Below, in pieces: positions 6,624-14,927 of a stretch of 64,000 nt of DNA. Origin of the DNA: Anthropogastromicrobium aceti (GTDB lineage: Bacteria; Bacillota; Clostridia; Lachnospirales; Lachnospiraceae); NCBI RefSeq assembly GCF_025567095.1, contig NZ_JAOQJH010000001.1; one strand, 5' to 3'. Position 1 is the stretch's first letter, and each line of letters starts with the position of its first letter. The position numbers and the translations under genes were made by a program. The notes beneath the pieces were generated by a model, which had not been told where the DNA came from, made no database searches, and saw nothing but the letters and a program-made list of their open reading frames with translations.

Positions 6624-9370
6624 TGAATATGAATGATAAAATCTATGCAGGCATTGACTTAGGTACCACAAATACGGTATTAGCAATTGCGACACAAAAG
6701 CCAAATGGAGAAGTTACAAGTAAGGTGATTAATCTTCCAAGAGCTACGGATGAGTATAGTACAGTTGGAGCAGATGTTCGATTGAGTACACGTGCTAAGG
6801 AGACACTTCCGTCTTATGTTTACTACCGAATGGAAAATAATGGAAAACCATTGGTAGGAGACTTTGCAAAGCGCCAGTATCAATTGCGACCATATTGGGT
6901 TGCAAAATCAATTAAGAGCCAGATGGGAAAACCTTATGCAGAGGGGCTTTCACCAGATGTGCCAGACAAAACACCAGCTCAAATTTCTTCCAGAATCTTG
7001 GAACATGTAATTCGAAGTGGATCAAAGATCTGTGGGCAGCCTATTACAGATGCAATTATTACAGTTCCTGCTAATTTTGATTCTGTAATGTGTGAGGCAA
7101 CAAGAGAGGCGGCAAAACTCGCTGGAATTGAAGTAAAGAATCCAGATGGAAGTGATCGCCCTATTCTTCTTTCTGAGCCAAATGCAGTAATTTATGATCT
7201 TGTAAATGAGATTCATAATGGAGAGCTTCCTTCAGGATTACTGGATCTGAGTAAGAAATTATGTATTCTGGTCTTTGATTTAGGCGGCGGAACATTAGAT
7301 ATCACGATGCATGTGGTTCAGGAAAGAGTAGATGCACCGGGTGTTCTGAAGGTAGATGAAATTGCAACAAATCGTTATACGTTGCTTGGCGGTGATGATT
7401 TTGATGAAATGCTTGCACAGGTTATGTATAAGCGATACTTGGAGCAATATAAAAAGGAACACAAACAGGAAGCTATTGCTGAAATTAAGCGCAATAAAGA
7501 AATACATATGGCTGCATTAAGAACCTATGCTCAGCTTTTAAAAGAGGAAGTCAGCTGTAAGCATGATGATAATTATTACATTTCTGGCTGGTATGATGAG
7601 GATGATGAGTCAAATTTTTCAGTGGGTGGAAACATAAGTGGTTATTCGTATGTGGACAGCTTTACGAAGGAAGAGATTGAAGAAATTTATCAGCCATTGA
7701 TGGCAAAACAACTGAAATATAGTGATTATAAGGGACTTTCTAGTATTTCCGACACAAAAAACATCATTTATCCAATTTTGGATGTTTTAAGGAAAGCTTC
7801 TGATAAATTAAAGCAGGAAGATGTTCAGGTGGATGCCGTTGTGTTAAATGGTGGAATGTCAAAGTTTTATATGATTCAGGATCGATTAAAGGAATTTTTC
7901 GGATTTGATCCGATTATAGCACTTAATCCAGATCAGTCAGTAGCAAAAGGCGCTGCCATTTATCGTTATCTTCTTCAAAATCATGGAGAGATGAAGGATG
8001 ATATGCGCATGACACAGATAGAACCATCGGTTAAAAAGGCTAGAATTGAGTGGGGGGATTCTATTCTAAATGACGGATTATATCTCGGAATTCGGAATGG
8101 TGCAGTTTATCCGATTATTCCAACTGGTGCGGTGCTTCCATATACATCTGAAGTGATGACTGGTTTTAAAATTGAACCTGGTCAGAATCGCATTGCAATT
8201 CCGATTAAGAGTCAGAACTTGGATGGATCGTATCGAACAATTGCAAGTGGAAATATTTTATTTCAGAAGAAATATCCAGATGGTGCGTTTGTTTCTTTCC
8301 GGATTTGTATGAATAAGAACAAGCTGTTATCTATGACAGCGTGGACTAGCAAAGTTCCAGATGGTTATGACAAGTTAGAGAAAGGTACTGTTGATATTCA
8401 GGTTGATAATGCAGAACATTTTTCAACAAAATGCAAAATGCAGGCACCAAGTGGAAGTTGTCTTCAGGCAAGAGATGAGATTAATCGATTGCTCCAGCTT
8501 TGTCAAAACATGGAGAAGTGCAGATACAAAGCAGATGCAAAAGTGAATGCAGCAAAGCGCATTAAAGAATCTGTGAAAAATATCATTTCAGCTTCCAATA
8601 AAGAAGATTTTGCAGAGCCTGTGCTAGCAGAACTTCAAAAGGACAATTCAGAGGAAGTAAAACTTCGCCTATTTACAATTGCTCGTAAGATTGGAAGTGA
8701 ATGGGATGAAAATAAGCGAAAAGCTTTAGCAAAGACATGTATGAGTCAACTGGCAAGTGCATTTGTGAATCCGGCAAATGTGGTTGGTGCGAAGATCAGC
8801 ACAAATAATCAGGCTATTTATACTCTTAGCATTTGTGGAAGCGAAGCCGATATGAAAAAGCTGGAACGATTACATTCAGAATTAAAGTATCGTCAGGCTT
8901 GCATGTATGCATATGCGCATACGTGCACTGAAATTGATTGGTTATGGAAAGAATTTGAACGTGATGTTCAAAGTGCTTGTTATGCAAAAGCAAATAATTT
9001 GCAGTTTAGTGCCTATGCAATGGGGCAAGTAATGAATCCACAAGCAATCAGTTACAATACTGCAAAAGCAGAGAATACAGTAAAATTACTGAGCAAGGCA
9101 ATAAAATCAGGCGGCTTAACTGCAGAGTCATTAGTATGTTGTGTATTGGCAGCAGGTTGGGTTTGTGATCAGAGAAGTGGAGAATCTGATCTGAATGCGG
9201 AGCTTGTCAATCGAACATTAAATGTGATTCGTGATTTGGAGTTGATTTATTTACTGCCAATTGTTGAAAAAGCTCGAAAGGCATGTAAGATTGCCGAAAA
9301 ACTTATTTTAGGAGAATGCCTGGAAAAAGAAGAAGAACAATATTTGCTTTCAAAGGCAGATCCGGATTAA
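6623..9370 (+). CDS. Hsp70-like (DnaK-related) ATPase
   Basis: 915 aa, longer than DnaK (about 640). All three actin-fold signatures are present: phosphate-1 GIDLGTTNTVLA (residues about 10-21), phosphate-2 FDLGGGTLDIT (about 219-229) and adenosine VLNGGMSKF (about 407-415). An insert with acidic/aromatic residues lies near 320-340. After the nucleotide-binding domain there is a short beta-rich substrate-like region (about 470-600) and then a long helical extension with no recognised domain. Translation is coupled (TAATG) to the GrpE-like gene. A decayed copy of codons about 475-680 lies at 15756-16192. Likely a specialised client-handling chaperone, not the housekeeping DnaK. Confidence 0.88.
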   Translation: MNMNDKIYAGIDLGTTNTVLAIATQKPNGEVTSKVINLPRATDEYSTVGADVRLSTRAKETLPSYVYYRMENNGKPLVGDFAKRQYQLRPYWVAKSIKSQMGKPYAEGLSPDVPDKTPAQISSRILEHVIRSGSKICGQPITDAIITVPANFDSVMCEATREAAKLAGIEVKNPDGSDRPILLSEPNAVIYDLVNEIHNGELPSGLLDLSKKLCILVFDLGGGTLDITMHVVQERVDAPGVLKVDEIATNRYTLLGGDDFDEMLAQVMYKRYLEQYKKEHKQEAIAEIKRNKEIHMAALRTYAQLLKEEVSCKHDDNYYISGWYDEDDESNFSVGGNISGYSYVDSFTKEEIEEIYQPLMAKQLKYSDYKGLSSISDTKNIIYPILDVLRKASDKLKQEDVQVDAVVLNGGMSKFYMIQDRLKEFFGFDPIIALNPDQSVAKGAAIYRYLLQNHGEMKDDMRMTQIEPSVKKARIEWGDSILNDGLYLGIRNGAVYPIIPTGAVLPYTSEVMTGFKIEPGQNRIAIPIKSQNLDGSYRTIASGNILFQKKYPDGAFVSFRICMNKNKLLSMTAWTSKVPDGYDKLEKGTVDIQVDNAEHFSTKCKMQAPSGSCLQARDEINRLLQLCQNMEKCRYKADAKVNAAKRIKESVKNIISASNKEDFAEPVLAELQKDNSEEVKLRLFTIARKIGSEWDENKRKALAKTCMSQLASAFVNPANVVGAKISTNNQAIYTLSICGSEADMKKLERLHSELKYRQACMYAYAHTCTEIDWLWKEFERDVQSACYAKANNLQFSAYAMGQVMNPQAISYNTAKAENTVKLLSKAIKSGGLTAESLVCCVLAAGWVCDQRSGESDLNAELVNRTLNVIRDLELIYLLPIVEKARKACKIAEKLILGECLEKEEEQYLLSKADPD

Positions 9371-9385
9371 TAAATGCGTTTAGTG

Positions 9386-9438
9386 AAAAAAAGAGGCTGT
9401 GAAAAAATAAGAAATTATTTTTTTACATGCCTCTTTTT
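9386..9438. terminator. Terminator hairpin after the Hsp70-like gene
   Basis: AAAAAGAGGC and GCCTCTTTTT enclose AAATAA/TTATTT, an almost fully paired bidirectional hairpin with T-runs. GAGGCTGTGAAA also resembles ends of IS1182-type elements, so it may double as the end of the IS remnant that follows. Confidence 0.6.
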
Positions 9439-9534
9439 GTGCATAACTAAATGGTTTTTACTTGCAAAAGGGCATAACTTCCTTTACCCCATATGCTTTG
9501 ACATTTTCTCACTTATGCGGCAACTATTGTTCGA

Positions 9535-9795
9535 TCATTTTTTCCTAATGCCAAATGTACTTTCCACTTGAATTGATCGATTCATTCGAAGTAGTGCTCC
9601 CTGAATACTTTCCAGATTTTTTACTACTTCCTGATGCATTGCTGTCAGTTCTCGATTGATTCGAACTTTTCGGTTCTTGTCTGTCTTTTTGCAACGCTCA
9701 GCAAATGAACATCCATCACAGTTTTCACATTCATACACTTCTTCTTGTCGTAAACGGCAACGGTCAGGAAGTTTGCCGTAAATTGCCCGGAGGCA
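9535..9795 (-). mobile_element. IS1182-family transposase remnant (C-terminal fragment)
   Basis: Read on the minus strand, the frame contains YGKLPDRCRLRQEEVYEC, CDGCSFAERCKKTDKNRK and MNRSIQVESTFG. This is the cysteine-containing C-terminal part of IS1182-type DDE transposases. The catalytic N-terminal part is gone; homology stops where the broken copy of the 106-aa gene begins. It is a dead element and probably mediated duplication or deletion in the island. Confidence 0.75.
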
Positions 9796-10005
9796 AATTA
9801 AACTTTTATCTTGAGATGAAAGGCAAGCGAACTTTTTTTGTTTAAGCAAAAGTATAGTGCTGCAGTAGCAAATGAGTTTAAAACAGGAAAAACGGCAGAA
9901 GAACTTCGCCGTTTCCATCGCTGGGGAAGAGATCAACGAGTTGATAAGACAGTCGAAAAGATTCCTATGTACATCGCATATGTAAAGCAGGAGGGACTTG
10001 TATGA
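9795..10005 (+). pseudogene. Truncated copy of the 106-aa island gene (285-605)
   Basis: The plus strand encodes TAEELRRFHRWGRDQRVDKT and EKIPMYIAYVKQEGLV, close to the C-terminus of the product at 285, and DNA similarity extends back to about 9795. No start codon remains and the 5' part is replaced by the IS remnant. The GTATGA junction at its end leads into a 31-codon ORF (10002-10097, MKKSFYDNG), in the position of the HTH gene at 612 but unrelated after the first residues. Confidence 0.75.
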
Positions 10006-10088
10006 AAAAATCATTTTATGATAATGGGGCACCAATTTTGAAGCTTTTTGTAGAAGCAAAAAAATTCTGTAAAAAGCTCTTCCAGAAT

Positions 10089-10126
10089 GGAAACTAAGCC
10101 CATTTTTCATCCGATATATAAGTAAG
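10089..10126 (+). promoter_or_regulatory. ECF-like promoter, copy D
   Basis: GGAAACT (10089-10095), 16 nt, CGATATATAAGTAAG (10112-10126). The -10 flank and following GAGCAAAAGCT match copies A and C, but the TTTGCAAAAA upstream block is missing. No intact gene follows within 250 nt, so it is probably an orphan left by gene loss, or it makes a noncoding transcript. Confidence 0.5.
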
Positions 10127-10148
10127 AGCAAAAGCTTGAAGCAAGAAG

Positions 10149-10185
10149 TTCATAGTAATTATCGGATGAAGATAATCACTATGAA
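10149..10185. repeat. Inverted repeat in the radical SAM operon leader
   Basis: TTCATAGTAATTAT pairs with ATAATCACTATGAA, with one internal mismatch, around 9 nt. It lies just after the orphan promoter copy D, in the 285-nt noncoding stretch before the gene at 10383. Confidence 0.55.
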
Positions 10186-10261
10186 AGTATCGAACCTTGA
10201 CAATTCAATAGCAATAAGCTTGTCAAAGCTTCGACACATAAAAGAGATTAGACGTAAAAAG

Positions 10262-10290
10262 ATATATTTATGATATAGGTTACCTTTTTT
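10262..10290 (+). promoter_or_regulatory. GGTTACC box upstream of the radical SAM operon
   Basis: ATGATATAGGTTACCTTTTTT is shared with 202-222. TATGAT just before the box could be a -10 element. It lies about 100 nt before the start codon at 10383. Confidence 0.5.
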
Positions 10291-10382
10291 GCTTTTTTTG
10301 AAAGAACACTATAAATTTTACAAAAGAGTCAAAATAAGAGTTTCTTATAATAAAATACCAATTTAAAAAGGAGATTATTGAT

Positions 10383-11318
10383 ATGAAAGAAAAACTTTCT
10401 GTTATTTATGACATGACAAGACAGTGCCCTTGGAATTGCACCATTTGCTGCATGGGAGCAGTGGCAGATAAGAATTGTCGAAAGGATGAACTTAATTTAA
10501 AAAGAAAGTTGTCCTTAATGGATGATCTTGCAGAAGTTAATAATTCGTTACGTGATGTCTATATCGATTTTTCGGGCGGTGAGATTTTTACTAATGAGGA
10601 AAATATCCGTGTTATTGAAAAAGCGGCACAACTTTTGGGCAAGGAAAAGGTTGGTATCAGTAGTTCTGGTTACAAAATTGATGATTCGGTAGCACAGAGA
10701 CTGTCTCATTGCATTTCTGATTGTGAAATGACAATGGACGTTGTACCAGGAAAGGAATATAAACTGAGACCTTTTGGCTATGGAATTGCTGCAGAGAAAG
10801 CAATTCCACATTTACAAAAGTATGGAATAGGAACAGGTATCCAAACAGTTCTTGCTCATTCTAATTGTAATGAAGATAATCTGAGAGCGTTGTATGAATA
10901 TCTGTGTAGTGCTGGTGTAGATAATTGGAGTATTTTAAAATTTTATCCATCTGGTAGAGGGGCTGCCTATTCAGAAGAAGTGCTTACTAAAGAAGAGGAG
11001 GCAAAGGCGGTTAAATTCATCAAAGGTTTAGATAAAGAAAATCAAAGTTTCAAAAAGCCCAAAATCGATTTCCATTACACGATGAAGGGACACGAAAAGT
11101 CTAGCGAAGAATGTAGATGTGTGCGCAAGTCTATTGGCATTATGCCAAATGGAGTAGTAACTTCTTGCTTTTGGGCGATTAATTCAAGTACTGGAGTCGT
11201 TAATCCAAAGTATAATCTTGGTTCAGTAAAAGAAAACTCTCTAGCTGAGATCATTAACAGCGACAGAGCTGCTTACTGGATGAATTGCACTCATAAGTGC
11301 GAATTGTTGGCTAGTTGA
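10383..11318 (+). CDS. Radical SAM protein with SPASM-like C-terminus
   Basis: 311 aa. C15-x3-C19-x2-C22 (CPWNCTIC) binds the SAM-cleaving 4Fe-4S cluster; DFSGGE (about residues 61-66) is the SAM-contact 'GGE' motif. The C-terminal part has cysteines in CRCVRKSIGIMPNG, VTSCFW and NCTHKCEL, like the auxiliary-cluster (SPASM/twitch) region of peptide-modifying enzymes such as PqqE or AlbA. The substrate is unknown. AAAAGGAG precedes the ATG. It leads an operon with a membrane protein, a second radical SAM enzyme and a flavoenzyme-like protein. Confidence 0.85.
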   Translation: MKEKLSVIYDMTRQCPWNCTICCMGAVADKNCRKDELNLKRKLSLMDDLAEVNNSLRDVYIDFSGGEIFTNEENIRVIEKAAQLLGKEKVGISSSGYKIDDSVAQRLSHCISDCEMTMDVVPGKEYKLRPFGYGIAAEKAIPHLQKYGIGTGIQTVLAHSNCNEDNLRALYEYLCSAGVDNWSILKFYPSGRGAAYSEEVLTKEEEAKAVKFIKGLDKENQSFKKPKIDFHYTMKGHEKSSEECRCVRKSIGIMPNGVVTSCFWAINSSTGVVNPKYNLGSVKENSLAEIINSDRAAYWMNCTHKCELLAS

Positions 11319-11347
11319 TTGTTTACTCATAAATTTAGAATGAAAGA

Positions 11348-11380
11348 CCTGCAGCAAATTGTTACGGGATTTGCTGCAGG
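11348..11380. repeat. Perfect inverted repeat inside the operon
   Basis: CCTGCAGCAAAT and ATTTGCTGCAGG form a 12-bp perfect stem around 9 nt in the gap between the radical SAM gene and the membrane protein. No T-tract follows. It may protect the upstream mRNA end or tune downstream expression. Confidence 0.6.
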
Positions 11381-11396
11381 AGATTAGGAGAATGAT

Positions 11397-12395
11397 ATGA
11401 TTAATTTTTTATTACTTAGTTTGTTATCAGGTGTTATCGAATTGGGATCAGTACTTCTTGGAATTAAGTTGGGAGTTCCTGTTGCTGGGATTATTTTATT
11501 TCCGTTTTGGTATCAGCTGGGTAACCTGCTTATGAGTTATTTGCCAAGAAAGAAAAGTTTGTATCTTTTTATGCTTGCTACTGTAATATTAGGAGCCATC
11601 ATCAACAGTTTTTCATGGTCTTATATTGTATTAGCTATTCAGTTAGTCATTACCTCGTATTGTATTCAGGCTGCACGTGAAAAGAACAAAAAGAGTTGTC
11701 CGACATGGCTGAAAAGGTCATTTCGTATTGGTGGATTTGCAATCTCAGCTATTTTTGTATCGTGTAATGGCCAGATTATTTTAATTGCTAGCATTTTCTT
11801 TTCAGTTCTACTTTTATTGAGAGGAACAACTATAGAAAAAGTAGCTTCGGGGAAGAAAAAGTACCCGGGTATTTCTTTGGTAATGATATTTCATCAGATT
11901 CACTATTTTGTATATACATACATTATGCCAATTTATTTATACCAGAATACAAAAAGTTTTATTGCCGTTGCAATTGCATTTGCAATTACTTGGATCGTTT
12001 ATTTGTCCCCACAAGTTATTGTAGAGAAGAGCGGTAATGTAAAGTACAAGAAGGTATTCTTTGTTGGACATTCATTTCTTGCAGTTTGTTTAGGACTCAT
12101 GGCATGGATGTCTAGATTTGGATGCACTGAAGGTGTTTTATGTTGCTGGTTGCTCACAGGATTTGGTGGAGGAACAGTTTTTTGTATTAAACACCTGTGT
12201 TCGAAATACGAGAAGATGAATATGGACTTGTCTGAAAATATAGGACATGTAGTAGGTCCATTCCTTGCAGTCTGCATTTGCTATTATTTTCCGAATGTAG
12301 AAATAACTGCATTAGCTTTTGTTTCATGTATATCTGTTGTGATAGCTTTGTTAAGTGCGATTATTGTCGTTGTGAAGGAGAGAAAAAATGGATAA
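11397..12395 (+). CDS. Polytopic membrane protein, MFS-transporter-like
   Basis: 332 aa with about 10-11 hydrophobic helices spread along the whole length (for example ELGSVLLGIKLGVPVAGIIL, FAISAIFVSC, VFFVGHSFLAVCLGLMAWM, ALAFVSCISVVIALLSAIIV). The fold resembles a shortened major-facilitator protein, but no diagnostic motif was found. TTAGGAGAATGAT precedes the ATG. Its stop overlaps the next start by 8 nt. In a biosynthetic-looking operon, the simplest inference is export or import of the pathway's product or substrate. Confidence 0.7.
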   Translation: MINFLLLSLLSGVIELGSVLLGIKLGVPVAGIILFPFWYQLGNLLMSYLPRKKSLYLFMLATVILGAIINSFSWSYIVLAIQLVITSYCIQAAREKNKKSCPTWLKRSFRIGGFAISAIFVSCNGQIILIASIFFSVLLLLRGTTIEKVASGKKKYPGISLVMIFHQIHYFVYTYIMPIYLYQNTKSFIAVAIAFAITWIVYLSPQVIVEKSGNVKYKKVFFVGHSFLAVCLGLMAWMSRFGCTEGVLCCWLLTGFGGGTVFCIKHLCSKYEKMNMDLSENIGHVVGPFLAVCICYYFPNVEITALAFVSCISVVIALLSAIIVVVKERKNG

Positions 12396-13206
12396 AAAAT
12401 ATGTTATAGCCAAAAGTTTTTGTACCCCATCGAAATTGCCAGCATCGGATTTTGTAATCAATCCGTATGTTGGCTGTACGCATCGTTGTGTATATTGCTA
12501 TGCCTGTTTTATGGGACGTTTTACAGGTCACAAGGAAAAGTGGGGCACATATTTGGAAGCCAAAAAATATATATCATATAAACTTCCAAGGAATCTAGAT
12601 GAGAAAACAATTTTAATTGGCTCGGTTACGGATGCGTATAATCCAGCAGAGAAAACATATACACTTATGCCCAAAATTCTTGAACAACTTGAAAACTGTC
12701 CTGCTCATATTGAGATTCTTACAAAATCAAAATTGATCCTTCGGGATATTGATTTGATTAAGAAGATAACAGATATTTCTGTTGGTATCTCGCTTTCAAA
12801 CCTAATAGCAGAAGATAACAAGATCATTGAACCAGGAGCATCGACAGCTGAAGAACGCATTGAAACATTAAGAGTACTTCATGAAGCTGGTATTAATACT
12901 TACCTATTTATTGCACCGTATTTGCCAGGAATTACTGATGTCAAAAAGATTTGCGCTGCTGCAGAAGGAATTGTGGATTATGTTTGTGTAGAAAATTTAA
13001 ATCTGAGAGGATCTTACAAGCAGCCAATGTTAGACATCGTTAAGCAACAACATTCTGAAGTTTATGATCTTTGGCAGGATATTTATATTAAGAATCATGG
13101 AAAAAGATACTGGCTTGAAGTGGAGAATAAATTACATTCCTTATCAAAAGAGATCAAAATTCCACTGATTTCTTATATGTATCATGAAAAAATCAAGAAG
13201 TCCTAA
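12388..13206 (+). CDS. SPL-family radical SAM protein
   Basis: 272 aa. C30-x3-C34-x2-C37 (CTHRCVYC), preceded by INPYVG, is the signature of the spore-photoproduct-lyase-like family (COG1533 type), as are the following GSVTDAYNPAEK and EILTKSKLILRDID. Related proteins are often uncharacterised radical SAM enzymes; genuine SplB is longer (about 340 aa) and carries a distal cysteine. The context (no DNA-repair neighbours) argues against a repair role. It overlaps the upstream membrane protein gene, so the two are translationally coupled. Confidence 0.82.
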   Translation: MDKKYVIAKSFCTPSKLPASDFVINPYVGCTHRCVYCYACFMGRFTGHKEKWGTYLEAKKYISYKLPRNLDEKTILIGSVTDAYNPAEKTYTLMPKILEQLENCPAHIEILTKSKLILRDIDLIKKITDISVGISLSNLIAEDNKIIEPGASTAEERIETLRVLHEAGINTYLFIAPYLPGITDVKKICAAAEGIVDYVCVENLNLRGSYKQPMLDIVKQQHSEVYDLWQDIYIKNHGKRYWLEVENKLHSLSKEIKIPLISYMYHEKIKKS

Positions 13207-13219
13207 GGAGGAACATGAA

Positions 13220-14161
13220 ATGAACTATACATTAGCAGGAATTCCAATAAAGAATTATCTAGTTGCATCATCTAGTCCGCTTACAGAGTCAGTGGAGAGA
13301 TTGATATGCTGTAAAGAAGCTCATTTTTCGGCAGCTATACTAAAAAGCTGTGCAAATTATAAGAGAATCGGAAGGGGATATGGTAGGAAGATTGTCTATG
13401 TAAAGAATGGGTACTATGCAGATGCATCTTTCGAAAATGAAATTCTTACTCTAAACGAAGGCATTGAACTTTTTCAAAATGCTCATAGTTTGATTAGAGA
13501 TGACATGTTACTTATTCCAAGTGTAAGCGCATTATCATTGGAAGCAAAAGAATGGATCAATTCCTGTAAACAGTTTGAAAAGCTTGGGGCGAAAGTGATA
13601 CAGTTGGATTTCTTTTATTTAGGAACTTTAAAACATAATGATGAATTTTATCAATCATTAAAGATATTGTTATCAACCCTAAAAAAGCATCTTGATTGTA
13701 TGGTTATGCCAAAATTGAATTTGAAGTTTGAACCTAATAAAATTTGTAAGACTTTGAAAGATTCTGGTATTAGTTATGTTTCGCTATTAGATTCAATACG
13801 TGAAAATCCAGATAAAAAGTATAATTTGCATCCTGATAACACGTCATATTTTGGACCAAAACAATTACCATTGACATTAGAATACTTAAAGGCGGCGAAA
13901 AAACATGGACTATTTGTATGTGCAGGTGGTGGAATTGCGAAACGTGAGGATGTAGAAGTGCTGATTCAAAATGGTGCGGATATGATTCAGGTGGCATCTT
14001 ACGTTTTGAACAGGGGGTATTCATTTACAAAAGATTTATTACCAGATACGGTTGACTATGATTTTCATAATCCGATTCTCAAACATAATCCTTGGTGTGA
14101 TTCTCAAAGGCCAGGCGATTGTGATCACTGTGGAGCTTGTGCACCACATATTTTGCCGTAG
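13220..14161 (+). CDS. Dihydroorotate-dehydrogenase-like TIM-barrel protein with C-terminal Cys cluster
   Basis: 313 aa. AAGGAGG at 13205-13211 selects the start at 13220. The N-terminus (LAGIPIKNYLVASSSPLTES) and the end of the barrel (AGGGIAKREDVEVLIQNGAD, then VASYVLNRG) are those of class-1 dihydroorotate dehydrogenase/PreA FMN enzymes. The tail holds WCDSQRPGDCDHCGACAP, four cysteines that could bind an Fe-S cluster or zinc, unusual for pyrimidine synthesis enzymes. As the last gene of the radical SAM operon it probably catalyses a redox step in that pathway rather than pyrimidine synthesis. Confidence 0.75.
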   Translation: MNYTLAGIPIKNYLVASSSPLTESVERLICCKEAHFSAAILKSCANYKRIGRGYGRKIVYVKNGYYADASFENEILTLNEGIELFQNAHSLIRDDMLLIPSVSALSLEAKEWINSCKQFEKLGAKVIQLDFFYLGTLKHNDEFYQSLKILLSTLKKHLDCMVMPKLNLKFEPNKICKTLKDSGISYVSLLDSIRENPDKKYNLHPDNTSYFGPKQLPLTLEYLKAAKKHGLFVCAGGGIAKREDVEVLIQNGADMIQVASYVLNRGYSFTKDLLPDTVDYDFHNPILKHNPWCDSQRPGDCDHCGACAPHILP

Positions 14162-14207
14162 CAGTATATGGTGGTTGTTAAACGATACAGGTTTTTCGAG
14201 AAGAAAA

Positions 14208-14240
14208 ACTGATATTTATGATTATGGGTTACCAATTTTA
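14208..14240 (+). promoter_or_regulatory. Variant GGTTACC box before the 160-aa gene
   Basis: ATATTTATGATTATGGGTTACC followed by AATTTTACTTTTTTT is a diverged copy of the boxes at 202-222 and 10262-10290. It lies 57 nt before the start chosen at 14291. Confidence 0.42.
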
Positions 14241-14290
14241 CTTTTTTTATGAAGACAACAAAACTTACACTACACATGGAGGATAACGAT

Positions 14291-14773
14291 ATGTCAAAGT
14301 TTAGTAACAAAAGCAACCATAAAGGAGAACAAAGAAATGCAAATATATTTATACCAGATGATTTGGTGAGGGAAGCACTGCAAGAAAAGGGAGAAAAGCT
14401 TACTCCAGAATTGGCAGATTCACTAGTGGGAAATGCAACGAACTATTTCCTAAACGTGATTTCTATTTATAAGGATTTAATAGCACACGATAAAAACATA
14501 ACAACAGAAGCCCTTAATGTTTTCCAAACTCTAGCTCAAAATCCGAATCTGACAGAAGAGCAGAGTCGATACATAATTGATCAGACTGTAAAGATTACAC
14601 AGCAACATAATGAGCGCATGGACAAAGTAATCAAGGGTATTTCATGGATTACAAAGCTATTTTTGTATTTTTTAGCATTCATAGCAATATTGGCAGGTGG
14701 CTGGAGTATTTTGTTGATAATCTGGTTGATAGTAGGGTCAGGATCGGATCAAGATGATCAAAGTGACCAATAA
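14291..14773 (+). CDS. Tail-anchored-type island protein (160 aa), paralogue of the product at 15151
   Basis: GGAGGATAACGAT precedes this ATG; the upstream ATG at 14249 has no ribosome site and sits next to the regulatory box. The sequence is soluble and helical up to residue about 125, then one strong transmembrane segment (LFLYFLAFIAILAGGWSILL...) and an acidic tail ending SDQDDQSDQ. ITTEALNVFQTLAQNPNLTE aligns with ITQKALDVLTTMQAREDITP in the product at 15151. Not a recognised family. Possibly a membrane-anchored sensor or effector. Confidence 0.7.
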   Translation: MSKFSNKSNHKGEQRNANIFIPDDLVREALQEKGEKLTPELADSLVGNATNYFLNVISIYKDLIAHDKNITTEALNVFQTLAQNPNLTEEQSRYIIDQTVKITQQHNERMDKVIKGISWITKLFLYFLAFIAILAGGWSILLIIWLIVGSGSDQDDQSDQ

Positions 14774-14806
14774 AGAACAAAAAGCTATTCGAATGGAGAA
14801 ATTTAG

Positions 14807-14881
14807 ATGAGAAAATCATTGACGAGGATCCGAGCAGATCCCCAAATTCAAAAGTATTTGGCGTATTTAAGTAAAACATAA
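14807..14881 (+). CDS. Possible 24-residue peptide
   Basis: The ORF starts MRKSLTRIRADPQ, like the 13-codon ORF at 3444 (MRKTANGIRARPY). GGAGAAATTTAG lies in front of the ATG. It sits between the two paralogous membrane-anchored genes. Whether it is translated is uncertain. Confidence 0.3.
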   Translation: MRKSLTRIRADPQIQKYLAYLSKT

Positions 14882-14927
14882 TTAATTATGCGTTTTATAA
14901 ACGCACATAAAAGAAAGGAGACTTCAT

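Noticed and set aside
9374..9571. 65-codon plus-strand frame after the Hsp70-like gene
   Set aside because: It runs through the terminator hairpin and the end of the IS remnant and has no ribosome site.
12388..13206. Assignment as true spore photoproduct lyase SplB
   Set aside because: It is shorter than SplB, lies in an unrelated operon, and only the general family motif is shared.
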